A stretch of 64,000 nt of DNA from Reddybacter sp041622675. Lineage in GTDB: Bacteria > Pseudomonadota > Gammaproteobacteria > Pseudomonadales > Porticoccaceae. The notes under the pieces are model-generated. The model was not told where the DNA came from and searched no databases. It saw only the letters and a program-made list of their open reading frames with translations. Positions 9,624-17,249 of this stretch are shown here, in pieces. The first letter of the stretch is position 1; each line of letters opens with the position of its first letter. The stretch is from positions 1-64,000 of the forward strand of contig JBFJYH010000002.1 in assembly GCA_041622675.1 (NCBI GenBank), written 5' to 3'. A program made the translations under genes and the position numbers.

Positions 9624-10109
9624 TCACTGTGGCAGGCTAATTTTACCATTTTCAACAGCATAAATTGGCAAGGGCCACCAGCCAGAGCGCAATTTTGTCT
9701 CCAGCTCGTAGTGCAATTCGCGACCGGGTTTATTAAACAATGATGAAATCAAACGTAAACCTGCCAGAATATTCGTCGAAGCCTCAACCTGAACGATCGT
9801 TTCAGAGTAGGGGGGAATCTCCGCTATTTGCCCGGTGACACCGGTGACTACTTTTTCTCCATTGAGTTTTAAGGTATTGGTCATACCGGCAACGTTCAAG
9901 CTGCTACTGTTGGGATTGATAATTTTAAGGTCGATTCGAAAACGCTGCTCAAGACCACTGGATGACAAAGGTTGTATACGCACCAAATGTACCCCGGGTT
10001 TTTCATAGGCCGGATTGAGCACTGCACAAGACGACAATAGGACCATAAGAAAAACGGCCACGCTTGAGCGAACGTCCTTTCTACCCATAGATCCCACCCT
10101 GTGCTGCAC
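9624..10109 (-). CDS. LEA type 2 family lipoprotein
   Basis: 161 aa. N-terminal signal with lipobox LLSSC (Cys at about residue 28) predicts an exported lipoprotein; the remainder is a single water-stress/LEA14-like beta-sandwich (FRIDLKIINPNSSSLNVAGM... and a G-IAEIPPYSETIVQVE stretch). The start is GTG at 10109: the ribosome site GGAGG lies inside the last codons of the upstream transporter gene and the gap is only 4 nt, so translation is probably coupled. Function of bacterial LEA2 lipoproteins is not established. Confidence 0.85.
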   Translation of the reverse strand: MQHRVGSMGRKDVRSSVAVFLMVLLSSCAVLNPAYEKPGVHLVRIQPLSSSGLEQRFRIDLKIINPNSSSLNVAGMTNTLKLNGEKVVTGVTGQIAEIPPYSETIVQVEASTNILAGLRLISSLFNKPGRELHYELETKLRSGWWPLPIYAVENGKISLPQ

Positions 10110-10113
10110 CTAG

Positions 10114-11025
10114 CTAGTCCTCCACATCGGGTTCAAAGAAAAGCCACTGTACCTGGGGGAAACGCTGACGAAACAGAGATTCAATGTGATTAATATCGGC
10201 CACCATTTTTTTAGCCCCTGTTCTCTCGTGCATTCTCGCTTTAACAGCGACCATCACATCTCTGCCCAACTGTAGTGTTAACACATTAAACACCTCATCG
10301 ACCTCTGACTCACCTTCGAGAAAAGCAATCATTTCCTCCCGCGTATGGGCTTCAACTCCTTGACCCACTAACAGCGCTTTGATTTCGACCCCAATCATCA
10401 GGGCAACCACAATCAATAATAGGCCAATAGCCATACTGCCCCAGGCATCGTAAACCGGATTACCCGTAGCAATAGCTGCCAATAAAGCACACATAGCCAG
10501 GCTCAGCCCCAGTAATGCCGCCAAGTCCTCACCAAATACCACCATTAACTCACTGCGGCGCGTGTCGCGAAACCAGCGCCAATAATTTTGCTCGGCGGGA
10601 CGAATTTTATTAATTTCACGAATACAGCCGAGCAGCGCCAAGCCCTCTGCCACCATGGCAAAAATCAGCACTCCGACAGCCAACCAGGGGGAATTCAGTG
10701 GCTCGGGTTGATGTAATTTGTGCCAGCCCTCATAAATTGAAAACACCCCACCGAGGGTAAACAGCACCAAAGCCACCAGAAACGACCAAAAATAGATTTC
10801 CTTGCCGTAGCCCAGAGGATAATCGGAGGAAGGTGGACGCTTGGCCTTTTTAAGGCCAATCAGCAACAGCAGCTGGTTGCTACAGTCGGCGAGGGAGTGG
10901 ATAGATTCAGCTAACATGGCCCCTGAGCCGGTAATCCATGCCGCGATCCCCTTGGCAATGGCAACGGCACCATTGGCGAATAATGCGTAAAAAACACTTT
11001 TTAGCGAATCCGCTCCGTGAGACAT
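10114..11025 (-). CDS. Cation diffusion facilitator family transporter
   Basis: 303 aa from the ATG at 11025 (AAAGG just upstream); the frame extends to 11088 with further ATGs at 11064 and 11040. CDF proteins export divalent metals (Zn, Co, Fe, Mn) against protons in the inner membrane. Six spans can be drawn; the metal site of the second helix reads AESIHSLADCSNQ (His-x3-Asp) and a later helix has FGEDLAALLG, which is E-D rather than the canonical H-x3-D. This is the variant seen in SLC30A9-like proteins, so the substrate may not be zinc. Coupled to the downstream LEA lipoprotein and divergent from htpX. Confidence 0.88.
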   Translation of the reverse strand: MSHGADSLKSVFYALFANGAVAIAKGIAAWITGSGAMLAESIHSLADCSNQLLLLIGLKKAKRPPSSDYPLGYGKEIYFWSFLVALVLFTLGGVFSIYEGWHKLHQPEPLNSPWLAVGVLIFAMVAEGLALLGCIREINKIRPAEQNYWRWFRDTRRSELMVVFGEDLAALLGLSLAMCALLAAIATGNPVYDAWGSMAIGLLLIVVALMIGVEIKALLVGQGVEAHTREEMIAFLEGESEVDEVFNVLTLQLGRDVMVAVKARMHERTGAKKMVADINHIESLFRQRFPQVQWLFFEPDVED

Positions 11026-11112
11026 AACACCTTTGACCATTGAATTATTGACAACAGGACGCATCTTAATAGACTCAAGGCTTATCACGCCATCACCAAG
11101 AGGAGTTTTTAC

Positions 11113-12003
11113 GTGTTACGCATCGGTCTATTTCTCGCGACTAACATCGCTGTACTCATGCTGGTCACTGTTATTTTTGAATTTTTTGGCCTCCAGCAGT
11201 ACTTATCTACTCAGGGTGTGCATACCAACACTACGGCCATGCTCATTATGTGTGCGGTTTTTGGCTTCGCCGGCTCTTTTGTTTCCCTATTAATGTCAAA
11301 GTGGATGGCAAAACGCAGTACTGGCACGCAAATCATTACCGAGCCTTCTAACGCCGACGAGCGCTGGTTGCTCGACACCGTTGCCGAGTTGGCACGCAAA
11401 GCGGATATTGGTATGCCCGAGGTGGGTATTTTCCAGGCCCAGCAGTCCAATGCCTTTGCCACTGGCTGGAACAAAAACAATGCTCTGGTCGCCGTTAGCA
11501 GTGGACTGTTTAGCCGTTTCAATAAAGATGAAATAAAGGCTGTACTGGCCCACGAAATTGGCCACGTTGCCAATGGCGACATGATCACCTTGACGCTAAT
11601 TCAAGGCGTTGTTAACACCTTCGTGATGTTTTTTGCACGTGTCATCGGCTCCATTATCGACAAGGCAGTGTTTAAAAATGACCGCCCCGGCATTGGATAT
11701 TTCGTCACCGTCATGGTGTTACAGGTGGTGCTGGGCATTCTTGCCTCGACCATTGTCATGGCCTTTTCGCGCTGGCGCGAATACCGAGCCGATGCCGCTG
11801 GCGCCCATTTAACAACACGGGCAGCGATGATTGCTGCTCTGCAAAAATTACAGGCTGAAACCCAGGCCCACGTGCCCAGCGAAATGCCTGACACCATGAC
11901 AGCACTGGGCATCTCAGGTGGCTGGAAAGAACACGCCAGCAAGTTATTTATGACCCACCCACCACTTGAAGAGCGTATCGAAGCACTACGTCGAGGCGTC
12001 TAA
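11113..12003 (+). CDS. htpX: Heat shock protease HtpX
   Basis: 296 aa. Membrane-bound zinc metalloprotease (M48B) that degrades misfolded inner-membrane proteins, working with FtsH in quality control. His147-Glu148-x2-His151 (HEIGH) forms the zinc site and the third ligand Glu lies in the REYRADAAGA stretch. Two N-terminal spans and two later ones are visible. Start is GTG with AGGAG 7-8 nt upstream. Length fits E. coli HtpX (293). A Rieske protein gene begins 3 nt after the stop, so the two are probably one operon. Confidence 0.96.
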   Translation: MLRIGLFLATNIAVLMLVTVIFEFFGLQQYLSTQGVHTNTTAMLIMCAVFGFAGSFVSLLMSKWMAKRSTGTQIITEPSNADERWLLDTVAELARKADIGMPEVGIFQAQQSNAFATGWNKNNALVAVSSGLFSRFNKDEIKAVLAHEIGHVANGDMITLTLIQGVVNTFVMFFARVIGSIIDKAVFKNDRPGIGYFVTVMVLQVVLGILASTIVMAFSRWREYRADAAGAHLTTRAAMIAALQKLQAETQAHVPSEMPDTMTALGISGGWKEHASKLFMTHPPLEERIEALRRGV

Positions 12004-12005
12004 AT

Positions 12006-12392
12006 TTGTCTGCTGACCCTGACTCTGAAAACGCCCCACCAAAGTGCTATCCACAGCGACTTTGCGCCGTCAACGATATTCCCACTGACGGCGCAAAGGG
12101 CTTTCAGCTCGACAAATTCAACAGTATTTTCGCGGTGCGCAAAGCGGGTGAGCTCTATCTCTATCGCAACCGCTGTCCCCACGCTCGCCTTGAACTGAAC
12201 TGGATGCCCGACCGCTTTCTCGACAGAAGTCGTGACTACATTATGTGCGCAGCCCACGGTGCCTTGTTTCAAATCGACAGCGGCAAGTGCATATCGGGGC
12301 CCTGCCCCGGCGCCCACTTAAGCCCGGTTGCCCACACTATCGTCGATGGCCAGCTTTATCTGAGTGAAGACCCTAGCAATGACGGGACATAG
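12006..12392 (+). CDS. Rieske [2Fe-2S] ferredoxin-like protein
   Basis: 128 aa starting with TTG 3 nt after htpX. The cluster ligands are Cys57-x-His59 (CPHARLEL) and Cys81-x2-His84 (CAAHGALF), the full Rieske pattern, followed by a GPCPGAHLSP loop. No membrane span or leader is seen, so it is a soluble Rieske ferredoxin as found in dioxygenase-type electron chains or as a stand-alone protein; no oxygenase is adjacent. The unusual TTG start and tight spacing suggest translational coupling to htpX. Confidence 0.9.
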   Translation: MSADPDSENAPPKCYPQRLCAVNDIPTDGAKGFQLDKFNSIFAVRKAGELYLYRNRCPHARLELNWMPDRFLDRSRDYIMCAAHGALFQIDSGKCISGPCPGAHLSPVAHTIVDGQLYLSEDPSNDGT

Positions 12393-12483
12393 ACCAATCA
12401 TTTATTGTCGAATCAGAACCCTATACCCTACAATCCCCAACTAAGAAAATATCCACCCTTACCACTAACAAAGGAACCTCACC

Positions 12484-12873
12484 ATGAGTAAAGTAGAAGA
12501 CCATATCGCCATTCGTGAACTAGCCGCCCGCTACAACCGCGCTTTCGACTACGGCAACCCCGAAGCGTGGGTTGAGTGCTTTACTGAAGATGGCAGCTTT
12601 GAAATGGGCAGCAAGAAACTGGCTGCTGGCAGCACCGATTTACTCGCCTTTGCTAAAAAAATGATCCCCACGATGAAAGTGAAGCATTGCACCACTGACG
12701 CCATCGTTGAAGTTGACGGCGACACGGGCACCCACGACGCCTACCTGATTTTGGTCGACTGTGGCGATAAAGTCAGCGTTGTTAACTCAGGCCGCTATAT
12801 CGACGCCGTGGTTAAAGTGAATGGCCAGTGGAAATTCAAGCAACGTGTGGTAGACATTGACGATAAAAGTTAA
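12484..12873 (+). CDS. NTF2-like (SnoaL-type) family protein
   Basis: 129 aa with the cone-shaped NTF2-like fold pattern: an N-terminal helix pair (IRELAARYNRAFDYGNPEAWVECF), then strands ending in GQWKFKQRVVDID. Members of this nuclear transport factor 2-like superfamily include ketosteroid isomerases, dehydratases and subunits of ring-hydroxylating dioxygenases; the catalytic type cannot be chosen here. It has a good ribosome site (AAGGAA) and is followed by a strong terminator, so it probably forms its own unit. Confidence 0.8.
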   Translation: MSKVEDHIAIRELAARYNRAFDYGNPEAWVECFTEDGSFEMGSKKLAAGSTDLLAFAKKMIPTMKVKHCTTDAIVEVDGDTGTHDAYLILVDCGDKVSVVNSGRYIDAVVKVNGQWKFKQRVVDIDDKS

Positions 12874-12924
12874 TGACAGGGACTAATTTGGTCCTACTCG
12901 TTTAAATCTGTACAAGCACCGCTT

Positions 12925-12964
12925 AAAAAAGCCCCCGCCTCTTTCAAGAGACAGGGGCTTTTTT
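12925..12964. terminator. Bidirectional intrinsic terminator between the NTF2-like gene and sfsA
   Basis: AAAAAAGCCCC at 12925-12935 pairs with GGGGCTTTTTT at 12954-12964, with an inner CTCTT/AAGAG stem. A-tract and T-tract on opposite sides let it serve both convergent genes. Confidence 0.9.
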
Positions 12965-12973
12965 ATCGGCAGG

Positions 12974-13690
12974 CTAAGCACTAACTGGCGTTAAAAATGT
13001 CAGTTTTCTATCAATCACAATTTCATTCGCACTCAAACGACAGCCATAAACCAGCACCTCAACACCTGCTGCAATAGCTTCTGACAAAGTCTGTGTATAA
13101 AACGGGTCAATGTCCTGTGCAGCACTGACCTCCTCAACCTCGGTTAACTGCACACAAAAAACTAGCACCCCCCGCTGCCCCTGCTCAACCACATGTATTA
13201 ATTCACGCAAGTGTTTGGTACCCCGCGCGGTGACGGCGTCTGGAAAGCGCGCCCGCTGACCCCTCCCTTCCAGAGTGACACTCTTCACCTCGATAAAGCA
13301 CTGGGCCTCACCCTGTTCGAGAAGTATATCAATGCGGCTATTTTCCTCGCCATAGCGCACCTCGCTACGCAAGGTGTCGTAACCCTGTAATTCACTAATG
13401 ACACCGTTGCCAATGGCCTCTATGACGAGCTTATTGGGCCGTGCGGTATTCACCCCTGCCAGTCGCCCGCCCGTGGTGGTAATAATCTCGAGGGTGCCGG
13501 GCAATTTGCGCTTCGGGTTGTCGGAGCGGGAAAACCAGCAGGGCTGGCCCGGATTAAGACAATTCTTCATTGAACCGGTATTGGGACAGTGAATCGTTAG
13601 CTCACTTCCATCGTCCAGTTTAATATCAACAAAAAAACGCTTATAGCGTTTGATAAAAATAGCTTCTTCAAAGGCCGGGGAAATTTTCAT
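12974..13690 (-). CDS. sfsA: Sugar fermentation stimulation protein SfsA
   Basis: 238 aa from the ATG at 13690; a TTG two codons earlier is possible. SfsA contains an OB-fold-like part (IKRYKRFFVDIKLDDG...) and a restriction-endonuclease-like core (RIDILLE, FIEVKSVTLE with the D-ExK pattern, then FPDAVTARGTKHLREL). In E. coli it was linked to maltose metabolism and binds DNA; its molecular activity is unsettled. Length and motifs are typical. The aminotransferase gene upstream is in the same direction with 33 bp between, which suggests a two-gene unit. Confidence 0.93.
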   Translation of the reverse strand: MKISPAFEEAIFIKRYKRFFVDIKLDDGSELTIHCPNTGSMKNCLNPGQPCWFSRSDNPKRKLPGTLEIITTTGGRLAGVNTARPNKLVIEAIGNGVISELQGYDTLRSEVRYGEENSRIDILLEQGEAQCFIEVKSVTLEGRGQRARFPDAVTARGTKHLRELIHVVEQGQRGVLVFCVQLTEVEEVSAAQDIDPFYTQTLSEAIAAGVEVLVYGCRLSANEIVIDRKLTFLTPVSA

Positions 13691-13723
13691 CGACAATCGT
13701 CTTTATCTTTCGGGGCAAAAGCC

Positions 13724-14899
13724 TTATTTAGCGAGCGCTTTGCCCAGACGCTCAACCGCCAGCTCGAGTCTGTGCTGCGGCTGGGTATAAGAAAAGCGCA
13801 CGTGCTGGCGCGCCAGATGCTCACCAAAATCCGTGCCCGGTGTGAAGGCTACTCCGGCCCGCTCGAGCATATCCCAGCAAAAAGCTTCGCTATCACCCGC
13901 CAACTTTTCGATACCCGCATAAATATAAAAGGCACCTGCCGGCGTATGAGGAATTGTAAAACCCAGCTCCCGCAAGGCCGGAACAAGATAGTCCCGGCGC
14001 TGGCGAAACTCAGCGCGACGAGCCTCCATAAGGTCAAGCGTCGCCGGCTCAAAGGCACCTAGGGCGGCATATTGCGCAATACTAGGGGGCGAGATATAGA
14101 AATTCTGCGCCATGATGTTAACTGCCTCGAGGGCATCTTCCGGCACCACCATCCAGCCGAGCCGCCAACCGGTCATGCCAAAGTATTTTGAAAAGCTGTT
14201 AATCACCATCGCGTCATTATTGATTTCGAGAATGGAACTCTCGGGCTGGTCGTAAACCAGGCCGTGGTAGAGCTCATCCATAATCATCACGCCATTATGG
14301 TTCGCCACCACCGCGTTAATGCCTCGCTGATTATCGAGAGACAACATCTCGCCCGTCGGATTACTCGGCGATGCCACAAGTACCCCCACGGTGTTATCGC
14401 GCCAGTGCTCAGCGACAAGCTCTGGCGTTAATTGGTAAGCGTTATGCGCATCGACCGGGATCAACTGCGGTTCACCACCGCCACGACGCACAAAATTGGC
14501 ATTGCAGGGATAACCGGGGTCGGTTAACTGCAGACCATCTCCCGGATTAATAATGAGGTCGCAAATCAACCCTAATGCTGCACTACTCCCGGTGGTGACG
14601 ACAATGCGCTGAGGTGATATCTGTAAGCCATAGCGGGTAGCATAAAATGTCGCAATGGCCTCACGCAGCTCAATAATACCCATTGACGGCGTATAGTAGG
14701 TTTTTTCATCACGCAGAGCCGCACTTGCTGCCTCGATAATAGCGGGTGCGGTCGGGAAAGCAGGCTCACCGGCCTCCATCCGTACAATATCCCGCCCTTG
14801 AGCCTCCATTTTCACCGCGGCTTCAAGGAAATCGACGACCTTAAACGAGGTCATACCCTCAATTCTTGCGGCATATTGACGTTGAATTCCATCAACCAT
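13724..14899 (-). CDS. PLP-dependent class I/II aminotransferase
   Basis: 391 aa from the ATG at 14899 (GGGAA upstream); the frame goes to 14935 but the family starts here. Fold-type I aminotransferase transferring amino groups between amino acids and 2-oxoacids. Lys238 in NSFSKYFGMTGWRLGW is the Schiff-base lysine; SPSNPTG near 165 and the TGSSAALGL phosphate loop near 95 are intact, and RFSYTQ at the end holds the substrate carboxylate arginine. Divergent from dksA, whose promoter must lie in the 141-bp gap. Substrate not determinable; aspartate/alanine-type enzymes look alike at this level. Confidence 0.9.
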   Translation of the reverse strand: MVDGIQRQYAARIEGMTSFKVVDFLEAAVKMEAQGRDIVRMEAGEPAFPTAPAIIEAASAALRDEKTYYTPSMGIIELREAIATFYATRYGLQISPQRIVVTTGSSAALGLICDLIINPGDGLQLTDPGYPCNANFVRRGGGEPQLIPVDAHNAYQLTPELVAEHWRDNTVGVLVASPSNPTGEMLSLDNQRGINAVVANHNGVMIMDELYHGLVYDQPESSILEINNDAMVINSFSKYFGMTGWRLGWMVVPEDALEAVNIMAQNFYISPPSIAQYAALGAFEPATLDLMEARRAEFRQRRDYLVPALRELGFTIPHTPAGAFYIYAGIEKLAGDSEAFCWDMLERAGVAFTPGTDFGEHLARQHVRFSYTQPQHRLELAVERLGKALAK

Positions 14900-15040
14900 A
14901 GTGCATTCCCATTGACTTGCGAAAAAATAAAGCATTGTAGGCTAAGATTCAGTGGCGGTAATGCAAAAATAGACTTGAAATATTTCCCCAGTGGCTCTAT
15001 AACGTCCTGCTTCGCGACAGCATTAAAACGGAACACGTCC

Positions 15041-15490
15041 ATGCCCAAGAAAAAAGCGGCCAAAGCAACTACCCTTACCCTTCATGGCCAAGCTCCTTAT
15101 AAGGAGAAAAAGGGCGAAGAGTACATGAATGAAAACCAGCGCAAGCACTTCAAGGCACTGCTTCTGGGCTGGAAACAAGAGCTCATGGAAGAGGTCGATC
15201 GCACGGTCAGCCATATGAAAGACGAGGCGGCTAACTTTCCCGACCCCGCAGACCGCGCAACACAAGAAGAAGAATTCAGCCTCGAGTTACGCACCCGCGA
15301 CAGAGAGCGCAAGCTGATCAAAAAAATTGACTCGACTATAGAGTTACTCGATACAGACGACTACGGTTACTGTGACCAGTGCGGTGTTGATATTGGCATT
15401 CGCCGGCTAGAGGCTCGCCCCACCGCTACGCTGTGTGTCGACTGCAAAACCCTCGATGAAATAAAAGAAAAACAGGTTAGCGGTAACTAA
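15041..15490 (+). CDS. dksA: RNA polymerase-binding transcription factor DksA
   Basis: 149 aa from the ATG at 15041; a longer open frame upstream to 14798 overlaps the aminotransferase and is not family sequence. DksA binds the RNA polymerase secondary channel and with ppGpp controls rRNA and amino-acid promoters. The coiled-coil tip motif DPADRA (Asp-x2-Asp-x-Ala) and the zinc finger CDQC...CVDC are complete. Residues 1-28 are a lysine-rich extension common in pseudomonads. Forms the start of the dksA-gluQ pair. Confidence 0.97.
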   Translation: MPKKKAAKATTLTLHGQAPYKEKKGEEYMNENQRKHFKALLLGWKQELMEEVDRTVSHMKDEAANFPDPADRATQEEEFSLELRTRDRERKLIKKIDSTIELLDTDDYGYCDQCGVDIGIRRLEARPTATLCVDCKTLDEIKEKQVSGN

Positions 15491-15511
15491 AATCTGTCCG
15501 ACCGCCTCCCC

Positions 15512-16417
15512 ATGGCTGTCAGCACTTATATCGGCCGGTTTGCACCCTCGCCCACCGGCCCTCTCCATAAAGGTTCTCTGCTCGCTGCCCTAGCGAGCTT
15601 TCTCGATGCCCGGGCTAACGACGGGCAGTGGCTGTTGCGCATTGAAGACCTCGACCCCCCGCGAGAGTCCCCCGGTGCCGCCGACCTCATCCTACGACAA
15701 CTAGATGAGCACGGTTTGCACTGGGATGGCCCAGTGCTCTACCAAAGCTCACGCCTACCTGCCTATAAAGCGGCCCTACAGCAACTCAGCGAAGATGGAC
15801 TGTTGTACGCCTGCTATTGCAGTCGCTCGCGCTTGCGCACGCTTGATAGCTGCTACGACGGCGCCTGCCGCAAACACAAGCTCAACCCCAGCCTCAGCGC
15901 CCCCGATCACCCCTACGCTATCCGCATTCAACTACCCGAACAAAACATCATCTCACTCGACGATTTAATTCAAGGCTCACTATTTTTTGATTTAAACAAA
16001 ACCGGTGACTTTATTCTCTGGCGCCGCGATCGACTACCTGCCTATCAATTGGCCTGCAGTTTAGATGACGGTTTTCAAAATATCACGCACGTTATTAGAG
16101 GCTATGACCTACTCGACTCAACACCGCGCCAAATGCACCTCTTAAACTGCTTAGGCCGAGCAAGCCCACAATACGCTCACATCCCTGTACTCAGTAATGC
16201 TCAAGGCCAAAAGCTGAGCAAACAAACCCATGCGCCCCAGCTCGATCCAAGTAACGCTTCGGCCAGCCTTCTTGGATGTTTGAAGCTTCTGGGTGCTAGC
16301 CCCCCCACAGAACTGGAAAAAGCTTCGATACAGCAAGTGCTTACTTGGGCTATCAATCATTGGCGGCTGAGCCATGTTCGCCCCCTCAACATGGTGACAG
16401 AAAGTGACGCCCACTAA
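15512..16417 (+). CDS. gluQ: Glutamyl-Q tRNA(Asp) synthetase
   Basis: 301 aa. Truncated glutamyl-tRNA synthetase paralogue that attaches glutamate to queuosine at the wobble position of tRNA-Asp. The class I signatures are FAPSPTGPLHKGSL (HIGH-type) and KLSKQ (KMSKS-type); zinc ligands in YACYCSR and the Tyr-Cys pair YDGACRKH are visible. It lacks the C-terminal anticodon-binding domain, as expected. It follows dksA by 21 bp, the usual gammaproteobacterial pairing. A weak hairpin with a T-run at 16460-16479 may end this operon. Confidence 0.96.
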   Translation: MAVSTYIGRFAPSPTGPLHKGSLLAALASFLDARANDGQWLLRIEDLDPPRESPGAADLILRQLDEHGLHWDGPVLYQSSRLPAYKAALQQLSEDGLLYACYCSRSRLRTLDSCYDGACRKHKLNPSLSAPDHPYAIRIQLPEQNIISLDDLIQGSLFFDLNKTGDFILWRRDRLPAYQLACSLDDGFQNITHVIRGYDLLDSTPRQMHLLNCLGRASPQYAHIPVLSNAQGQKLSKQTHAPQLDPSNASASLLGCLKLLGASPPTELEKASIQQVLTWAINHWRLSHVRPLNMVTESDAH

Positions 16418-16459
16418 AGCAATTGTCGTAGTCAAACTGACTTAGCTATAACAATGCCT

Positions 16460-16479
16460 AACACTAAGCGTGTTTTTTT
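16460..16479 (+). terminator. Probable terminator of dksA-gluQ
   Basis: AACAC, a 5-nt TAAGC loop, GTGTT, then a T-run to 16479. The stem is only 5 bp, but placement 42 bp after the gluQ stop and the seven Ts argue for termination. Confidence 0.5.
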
Positions 16480-16490
16480 CTAAGAAAAGC

Positions 16491-16520
16491 TTTACATGGC
16501 CCACTGCTTCTGAGTAATAT
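16491..16520 (+). promoter_or_regulatory. Sigma-70-type promoter of the first small RNA
   Basis: TTTACA at 16491-16496 and TAATAT at 16515-16520 are separated by 18 bp, close to the sigma-70 consensus. No GG-N10-GC sigma-54 element was found here. Confidence 0.6.
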
Positions 16521-16526
16521 AATCAG

Positions 16527-16676
16527 CACTTATAACAATAATAAACAACCAGCATGAAAAATAAAAATAATAGAAAATAAAAATACTTGACGACTTGTTA
16601 TGCGTTTTAGGCTGGGATTGATCGATTAATCCTCAGCCTGTTAAAAAAGGGAAGCTTTCGAGCATCCCTTTTTTAA
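16527..16676 (+). ncRNA. Putative Hfq-binding small RNA, unit 1 (CrcZ-like)
   Basis: About 150 nt from a start predicted near 16527 to an intrinsic terminator. Seen: AAN-triplet tracts at 16534-16545 (AAC AAT AAT AAA) and 16557-16571 (AAA AAT AAA AAT AAT); a core GTTTTAGGCTGGG ending near 16616; and a 16-bp terminator stem (16641-16676) with one A-A mismatch and a UUCG loop. No reading frame of note spans it. Unit 2 repeats this architecture. AAN repeats are the known binding pattern of the Hfq distal face and of the Hfq/Crc catabolite-repression system; in pseudomonads CrcZ lies upstream of pcnB. That this is a CrcZ analogue is inference. Confidence 0.65.
16641..16676 (+). terminator. Intrinsic terminator of small RNA unit 1
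   Basis: Arms 16641-16656 and 16661-16676 pair over 16 positions with one A-A mismatch, closed by TTCG. The 3' arm carries six Ts. Confidence 0.85.
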
Positions 16677-16788
16677 CGTCTAAATTTTATCGCTGACCAA
16701 CAATCAACCAGAGGTTAATTCAGCTGCAAACCGTATTTTCTCAAAACTATGTAACAGCAAAAATTTGTAAAAAAATTTAAAAAATTCT

Positions 16789-16817
16789 TTGCATAATTCT
16801 CTAAGTCTTATTACTAT
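16789..16817 (+). promoter_or_regulatory. Sigma-70-type promoter of the second small RNA
   Basis: TTGCAT at 16789-16794 and TACTAT at 16812-16817 with a 17-bp spacer; an A/T-rich stretch at 16758-16788 could act as an UP element. Confidence 0.65.
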
Positions 16818-16823
16818 AACCAC

Positions 16824-16959
16824 AAGTCATCCAGAAGATGATCAATAAGAATAACAATAAATAATAAAAATAACAGAAACGTTGCTATACGTTTTAGGGT
16901 GGGTTAGATCCATAAACACATGGCATTTTGAAAAGGGAAGCTTTCGGGCTTCCCTTTTC
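16824..16959 (+). ncRNA. Putative Hfq-binding small RNA, unit 2 (CrcY/CrcZ-like)
   Basis: About 136 nt. Six uninterrupted AAN triplets at 16844-16861 and four more at 16863-16874 are followed by the core CGTTTTAGGGTGGG (near 16890-16903) shared with unit 1, then a 13-bp terminator stem with a UUCG loop. It differs from unit 1 in length and in most linker bases, so the pair arose by an old duplication. An Hfq-titrating role is inferred from the repeats and the pcnB-adjacent position; transcription is not proven. Confidence 0.65.
16930..16959 (+). terminator. Intrinsic terminator of small RNA unit 2
   Basis: Arms 16930-16942 and 16947-16959 pair over 13 positions (one G-T) around TTCG, with four Ts in the 3' arm. 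Same inner AGCT/TTCG arrangement as unit 1. Confidence 0.85.
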
Positions 16960-17249
16960 ACTACCTGCCTCTTGCCTTTTCTCAAGCTTTCATAACTTTG
17001 TTTTAATTTTCCCTCTATTGAAAGGGGCTTCTACTAATAGATATTGCCTTCACTCTATAAACCAATCTCTCAAGCCCGCCCACAATTTGGAAACCCCTTT
17101 TTATGACAACCTCTAGTCTTTTCACCACCACCTTGCCCCTCCCTTGCAAAGTCTCATTCTCGAACTGATTTATCTATCGCCCGCACCCCTAATGCCTGTA
17201 TGCTAAACTCCCTCCTTTCTTTCTTTGCTCTAGGTTTTAAGCCCACTCC

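Noticed and set aside
14798..15040. N-terminal extension of DksA
   Set aside because: The upstream part overlaps the divergent aminotransferase gene and does not match DksA.
16491..16520. Sigma-54 promoter before small RNA unit 1
   Set aside because: TGGCCC is present, but the GG and GC dinucleotides are not 10 bp apart.
16928..17116. 62-aa plus-strand frame after the second small RNA
   Set aside because: Starts inside the terminator stem of small RNA unit 2 and shows no family or ribosome site.
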